Shown in pieces: positions 60,026 through 64,000 of a stretch of DNA of 64,000 bases; positions within the stretch are counted from its first letter, which is position 1, and each line of letters opens with the position of its first letter. The position numbers and the translations under genes were made by a program. The notes under the pieces were generated by a model. That model worked only from the letters and a program-made list of their open reading frames with translations. It made no database searches and had not been told where the DNA came from. The stretch is from JBDKVA01 sp039679375 (GTDB lineage Bacteria > Bacillota > Clostridia > Acetivibrionales > DTU013): positions 7,804 to 71,803 of the forward strand of contig JBDKVA010000020.1 in NCBI GenBank assembly GCA_039679375.1. Reading direction: 5' to 3'.

Positions 60026-61096
60026 ATGAATAAAAAGGTAAGGATACTGCTTGTTGGAGCAGCTTTCAGCGCGGATCTGCATGCTGAGGGATATTCGCGG
60101 TGCAGGGACATTGCGGAAATTGTCGGCATATGTGACAAGGATCTGTCAAGGGTGAATGCGCTGGCTGAAAGGTACGGATTTGAGAATTACAAGACCTATG
60201 ACAATTATGAAACAGCAATTGACGAGGTGGAATGCGACCTGGTCGACATCTGCCTTCCGAACTTCCTGCATCATAATGTTGCTCTTTATGCTTTCAAAAA
60301 GGGCAGGCATGTCATTTCGGAAAAACCTCTGGCTACAACCGTCGAGGATGCCGTTGAAATGGTCGAAGCCGCAAATAAGGCGGGAAAGAAGATCTATTAT
60401 GCGGAAGACTGGCTGTTTGCTCCGGCATTGAATAAAGCGCTCAATATTATCGATGAAGGCGCTATCGGAAAGCCGATGTACATAAGGGCAAGAGAATGCC
60501 ACAGCGGATCCCATTCTCCCTTTACACAGACAATTAAATTTTGCGGAGGAGGCTGCATGGTACATCTGGGAATACATCCCGTGTGCTTCATGCTGTCTTT
60601 AAAAAACAACCGCTGGACAGAACTCGTAGCAATGACGTCAGGAGGCGCGTCCTCCAACTTTGTTCACAAGACCATGGAAGGTGAAGACTGGTCGACCTGC
60701 ATCATTAAATTTGAAGACGGCACATCGGCTCTTCTGGAGGCAAATTACGTCACAATGGGCGGCATGGAGGATGTGATCGACTTTTATGGTACGAAGGGCT
60801 GTATGCATATCGACCTGACATTCTCATCGGCGATTAGCTGTTACTCGGTGCCGGGCCTTAGCTATACGGTCGAAAAAGCCGAGATCACTACAGGATGGTC
60901 AAAACCTGCGGTCGACGAAAAGTTTAACCTGGGTTATGTCAGTGAAATCCGGCATTTCATGGAAAGCTGCCTCAAAAATGAGGACGCAAAGGTTGGCCTC
61001 AGGGGAATTGACGGTCTTGAGGCTTTGCGGGTAATTAATCTGATTTATAAATCTGCAAGGGAAGGCATTAAAATTGTAAACGATAAATTGGTGTGA
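60026..61096 (+). CDS. Gfo/Idh/MocA-family oxidoreductase
   Basis: A 356-residue NAD(P)-dependent oxidoreductase. Rossmann start VRILLVGAAFSADLHAEGYSRC (with A-A-F-S instead of a canonical G-x-G-x-x-G), VDICLPNFLHHNVALYAFKKGRHVISEKPLATT (EKP catalytic motif), and ECHSGSHSPFT plus HLGIHPVCFM active-site region. It would oxidise or reduce a polyol or sugar-like substrate. AAGGAGGACATG precedes it; the gene overlaps nothing but lies close between its neighbours. Confidence 0.85.
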   Translation: MNKKVRILLVGAAFSADLHAEGYSRCRDIAEIVGICDKDLSRVNALAERYGFENYKTYDNYETAIDEVECDLVDICLPNFLHHNVALYAFKKGRHVISEKPLATTVEDAVEMVEAANKAGKKIYYAEDWLFAPALNKALNIIDEGAIGKPMYIRARECHSGSHSPFTQTIKFCGGGCMVHLGIHPVCFMLSLKNNRWTELVAMTSGGASSNFVHKTMEGEDWSTCIIKFEDGTSALLEANYVTMGGMEDVIDFYGTKGCMHIDLTFSSAISCYSVPGLSYTVEKAEITTGWSKPAVDEKFNLGYVSEIRHFMESCLKNEDAKVGLRGIDGLEALRVINLIYKSAREGIKIVNDKLV

Positions 61097-61137
61097 GCTG
61101 TATATATACGACGATTATAAAAATGGGGGTCAGGAAT

Positions 61138-63789
61138 ATGAGAAAAGATCTGTATTTACCGGTAGAGGTCGGAGGAGTAAAATTTAAAAACCCTTTTTAT
61201 GTTGCTTCGGGACCGACAACAAAATCTGTGAAGCAATTACTGAGAATCGAAGAGACAGGATGGGCGGCCGCAAGCATCAAGCTGACGATCGATCCTGCGC
61301 CTTATATCAACAGGGTGCCGCGCTATGCAATATTCGAGGACCGCAATTCCCTCTGCTTTACGGCGGAGAAGAGGCTGAAATTCTATGAAGGCTTAAAGCT
61401 CGTTGAAGATGCAAAAAAAGTCCTGAAGGACCTCATATTGTTTGCCAATATCACATATGCCGGCGACAAGGGGACTGAAGGCTGGGTCAATATGGCGAAG
61501 AAATTTGAGGAAGCCGGAGTGGATATCGTTGAGCTGAATATGTGCTGCCCCAACATGTCATATAATGTAGAGCTTTCCAACTGCGACGCCAACGCCTGCA
61601 AAGTCAGGACAGGCGCCAGCCTCGGACAGCAGGGCGACGCGGTGGCTGAGATCGTAAGGGAAATAAAGAAAGCAATCAAAATACCTTTGTTTGTCAAGCT
61701 TACTCCGGAAGGCGGAAAAATTGCGCAGGTAGCCAAATCACTCTATGCGGCAGGCGCTGATGCAGTAGGTGGCACCTCCAACAGGCTAGGTATTCCGCCG
61801 ATCAATTTTGATGATCCTAAGAAAGCAGTGTACCATCTGCAGGAGGAAATCAGTATGTCATGCCATTCCGGCGCATGGCTGAAACCGCTTGCTCTCAGGG
61901 ATACCTACGAGATCAGGAAGGTAAACGGACCTGACCCCAGGATTATGATGGCGGGCGGCGTCCAGAATGCCAAAGATGCTATCGGTTTGATGATGTGCGG
62001 AGCCGACCTTATCGGTATCTGTGCGGAAACACTGATCAGCGGATTTGATATCGTAAATCAGATGGTTTCCGATATGAAGGATTTCATGGATGAGCATGGC
62101 TACAAAAATACGAGGGAAATGCGCGATCTTGTCGTTCCCGAAGTCAAGAGCGCACCGGACCTTACCCTGTATGAAGGGTACTCTAAAATCAAGGAGCCGA
62201 AGCTTGCAGCACCATGCAAAGCAGCCTGCCCGCACAATGTACCGGCACAGGCGTATGTCCAGAAGGTCGCAAAAGGTGATTTCAAAGCTGCATATGACCT
62301 GATCATGAGCAAGAATCCTCTTCAGTCGGTATGCGCATGGGTTTGCAGCCATCCTTGCGAGCAGGAATGTACCCGCGGAGAAATCGGGACTCCTATACCA
62401 ATCAGAGATATCAAGAGATTTGTAATAGAATATGGCAAAAAGCAGGGCTGGAAGCCGGAATTGCTTTTGAAGCAAAAGAGAAGCGAAAAAGCGGCCGTAA
62501 TCGGCTCAGGGCCGGCAGGTTTATCCTGCGCTTACAATCTTGCATTGGCAGGATATCATGTGACCGTGTTCGAAAGGGAAAACTATTTCGGCGGTATGCT
62601 TCGCTACGGCTTGCCGAGGTTCAGGATGAACCACAGTGTACTGGATGAAGAAATTGAGATGCTAAAGTCCATCGGTGTTCAATTTGTAACCGGTAAGGAA
62701 TTCGGGAAGGATATCAGTATCGATTCTCTCAAGGCGGAAGGATATGGCGCCATTTTCCTTGGAATCGGTTCACAGCAGGGGCGCAGCCTGAATGTACCGG
62801 GCGAGGATGCCGACGGCGTTATTCCGGCGATTTCGTTCCTGAAGGATGTATATGACGGGAAGAAAGTCCAGGTTGGCAAAAAGGTAGTTGTAGTAGGCGG
62901 CGGCTTTACCGCTGTGGATGCTGCCAGGACAGCCAGGAGGCTTGGCGCGGAGGAAGTGTACATCGCGTACAGGCGTACGAAGGATGAAATGCCTGCTACG
63001 CAGGAGGAAATAGCTGAAGCGGAGGCTGAGGGCGTCAAGGTGATGTACCTTGTGGCTCCAAAGTCCATTGAGACCCAAAATGGCCATGTATCAGGCATCC
63101 ATATGATCAATCAGGTACTTGGACAGAAAGATTCTTCCAGCAGACGCAAGCCTGAAGAAGTCGCAACAGCTGACTTCACGCTGGCATGTGATACGGTTAT
63201 CACGGCCATAGGCCAGCAGCCGGACAGCAAGGGTATTTCTGGCGTTAAGCTTGACAAATACGGTATGGTGGAATGTGATGCAAAAACGGGTGCAACGAGT
63301 GTAAAAGGTGTATTTGCAGGCGGTGATGTAAACAATGTCGCTACGGTTATAGCAGCCATTTCGGCAGGGAAACGCTCGGCATGCTCCATTGACAAGCTTC
63401 TGGCCAAGGAACTGGCAGTTCTTGAGTATGAGCCTGAATATCCGGTAGTTTCAAAGGAAGCGGTATTAAAGAGGACAGGGTATTTTAAGGATGGGGACCG
63501 TATCGATCTGAGCACTATGGATGCCAGGGAACGCGTCGGAAACTTCTCAACGTATACCCGTGCTTTGACAGAGGCCGAAGCGGTAGCAGAGGCAGGCCGT
63601 TGCCTGAATTGCGGATGTGGAGAGGGCTGCGGACTTTGTGCAAAAATATGCAGCGAATTTGCGATCCACAAGAAAGAAGCGGATACCTGGGAAATCAACA
63701 GCGAAGAGTGTGTTGCCTGCGGTATGTGCTACAACAGGTGCCCGAATAAAAATATTGAAATGATCGACAAGCACATACTGGTAAAATAA
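61138..63789 (+). CDS. PreA-PreT-like fused dihydropyrimidine dehydrogenase-type oxidoreductase
   Basis: An 883-residue multidomain enzyme. Residues about 1-330: FMN-binding TIM barrel like dihydroorotate/dihydropyrimidine dehydrogenase (NPFYVASGPTTKSVKQLLR, ELNMCCPNMSYNVELSN, VKLTPEGG, IMMAGGVQNAKDA). About 355-425: Cys-rich helical part as in GltD (CKAACPHNVPAQAYVQKV, CAWVCSHPCEQECTRGE). About 450-750: FAD and NAD(P)H domains (AVIGSGPAGLSCAYNLA, VVVVGGGFTAVDAARTARR). End: two 4Fe-4S motifs (CLNCGCGEGCGLCAKIC, CVACGMCYNRCP). It combines PreA and PreT in one chain. ATG 61138 follows GGGGGTCAGGA. Confidence 0.85.
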   Translation: MRKDLYLPVEVGGVKFKNPFYVASGPTTKSVKQLLRIEETGWAAASIKLTIDPAPYINRVPRYAIFEDRNSLCFTAEKRLKFYEGLKLVEDAKKVLKDLILFANITYAGDKGTEGWVNMAKKFEEAGVDIVELNMCCPNMSYNVELSNCDANACKVRTGASLGQQGDAVAEIVREIKKAIKIPLFVKLTPEGGKIAQVAKSLYAAGADAVGGTSNRLGIPPINFDDPKKAVYHLQEEISMSCHSGAWLKPLALRDTYEIRKVNGPDPRIMMAGGVQNAKDAIGLMMCGADLIGICAETLISGFDIVNQMVSDMKDFMDEHGYKNTREMRDLVVPEVKSAPDLTLYEGYSKIKEPKLAAPCKAACPHNVPAQAYVQKVAKGDFKAAYDLIMSKNPLQSVCAWVCSHPCEQECTRGEIGTPIPIRDIKRFVIEYGKKQGWKPELLLKQKRSEKAAVIGSGPAGLSCAYNLALAGYHVTVFERENYFGGMLRYGLPRFRMNHSVLDEEIEMLKSIGVQFVTGKEFGKDISIDSLKAEGYGAIFLGIGSQQGRSLNVPGEDADGVIPAISFLKDVYDGKKVQVGKKVVVVGGGFTAVDAARTARRLGAEEVYIAYRRTKDEMPATQEEIAEAEAEGVKVMYLVAPKSIETQNGHVSGIHMINQVLGQKDSSSRRKPEEVATADFTLACDTVITAIGQQPDSKGISGVKLDKYGMVECDAKTGATSVKGVFAGGDVNNVATVIAAISAGKRSACSIDKLLAKELAVLEYEPEYPVVSKEAVLKRTGYFKDGDRIDLSTMDARERVGNFSTYTRALTEAEAVAEAGRCLNCGCGEGCGLCAKICSEFAIHKKEADTWEINSEECVACGMCYNRCPNKNIEMIDKHILVK

Positions 63790-63792
63790 ATT

Positions 63793-63889
63793 AATGTGGG
63801 CTCCGCCCACAACCCAACGAATGTACTTATTGCCGCGAATGTAAAACTATTTTTTTGTTTTTATTGCAGTTTCGCGTCAATAAGTTACT
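63793..63889 (+). repeat. dispersed ~100-bp structured repeat, copy 3
   Basis: It starts 3 bp after the oxidoreductase stop codon and has a GTGGGC-TCC-GCCCAC hairpin, AACCCAACGAATGT, and ACTTATTGCCGCGAA against TTCGCGTCAATAAGT (one mismatch). It is the same orientation as copy 1. Confidence 0.85.
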
Positions 63890-63892
63890 GAC

Positions 63893-63934
63893 TTATCGGA
63901 AATGAATCTTGTGGAAATGCTGAAATTCCGATAA
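63893..63934. other. 9-bp inverted repeat upstream of the last gene
   Basis: TTATCGGAA (63893-63901) and TTCCGATAA (63926-63934) are perfectly complementary with a 24-bp gap. With no T-run it may be an operator or weak hairpin ahead of the gene starting at 63978. Confidence 0.35.
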
Positions 63935-63977
63935 ACTAATGAATTGTGTTATATTATAGCATTGGAGGATATTTATT

Positions 63978-64000
63978 ATGAGTATGTTAAAGGAAATGAA
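63978..64000 (+). CDS. start of an unidentified gene, cut by window end
   Basis: TTGGAGGATATTTATT precedes an ATG that opens MSMLKEM. Only seven full codons are visible, so no family can be given. Position suggests it may belong to the catabolic cluster, separated from it by the repeat. Confidence 0.5.

Noticed and set aside
1..64000. tRNA or rRNA genes, CRISPR arrays, prophage or plasmid replication genes
   Set aside because: None was recognised by eye on either strand; this does not exclude very diverged examples.

Overview
The window reads as a chromosomal stretch of a spore-forming low-to-mid GC Firmicute, most likely a member of Clostridia. The evidence is strong AGGAGG-type ribosome binding sites, sigma-A promoters, an H-type small acid-soluble spore protein, FeoAB, Bce- and Bcr-type peptide-antibiotic modules, YesMN regulators and typical clostridial small proteins. 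No rRNA, tRNA, intact IS or CRISPR was seen.

Region 1 (1-6.7 kb) is an accessory patchwork. An Erm-type 23S rRNA methyltransferase on the minus strand, cut by the window edge, has a promoter, a short leader peptide and a translational attenuator. It is followed by a GNAT acetyltransferase, an APH(3')-type kinase with a foreign P-loop N-terminus, a QueG-like Fe-S protein, and broken or chimeric genes (aadE stub, VOC protein, GNAT/GyrI chimera, kinase tail). A flavodoxin, a methyltransferase and a creatininase-family hydrolase follow.

Region 2 (7-12 kb) is a BceRS-BceAB-like two-component/ABC module with a predicted regulator operator, followed by a YiiX-like peptidase with its own OmpR-type operator.

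Region 3 (12-28.8 kb) holds small stress or detoxification genes: MmcQ/YjbR, a WYL regulator, split-barrel flavoproteins, an M20 dipeptidase, TrmB, an AadE fused to a pyrophosphatase-like domain, DinB, two tandem Nei-like glycosylases, a multicopper oxidase, a beta-lactamase-fold protein and an alkyltransferase-like protein. Four promoters here carry the same operator (TGACA-N6-TGTCA, one degenerate copy) at a nearly constant distance from the -10 box. This suggests a local regulon, probably of the WYL protein.

Region 4 (28.9-32.6 kb) is a BcrABRS-like unit with a dispersed repeat between permease and kinase. Region 5 (32.7-38.4 kb) is metal homeostasis: ferritin-like protein, FeoA-FeoB-Cys-rich protein-DtxR, SspH, an Nramp transporter and a second DtxR/MntR protein, with DtxR-like TTAG-N6-CTAA boxes at both feo and mntH.

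Region 6 (38.6-52.3 kb) looks like a glycan utilisation locus: GH99-like/WbsX protein, YesN/YesM, a sugar ABC importer, a secreted BNR/FN3/triple-LamG protein, a Gfo/Idh/MocA oxidoreductase and a TIM-barrel isomerase. Region 7 (52.3-58.4 kb) has an ABC-F protein behind a leader ORF and two terminators, an arginase, and a secreted beta-helix protein with duplicated C-terminal modules. Region 8 (58.5-64 kb) is a TetR-creatininase-oxidoreductase-PreA/PreT-fusion cluster, probably catabolic for a cyclic amide or nucleobase-like compound.

A roughly 100-bp structured repeat occurs three times (26.2, 31.6 and 63.8 kb). Many gene fragments in the first 28 kb indicate repeated recombination.
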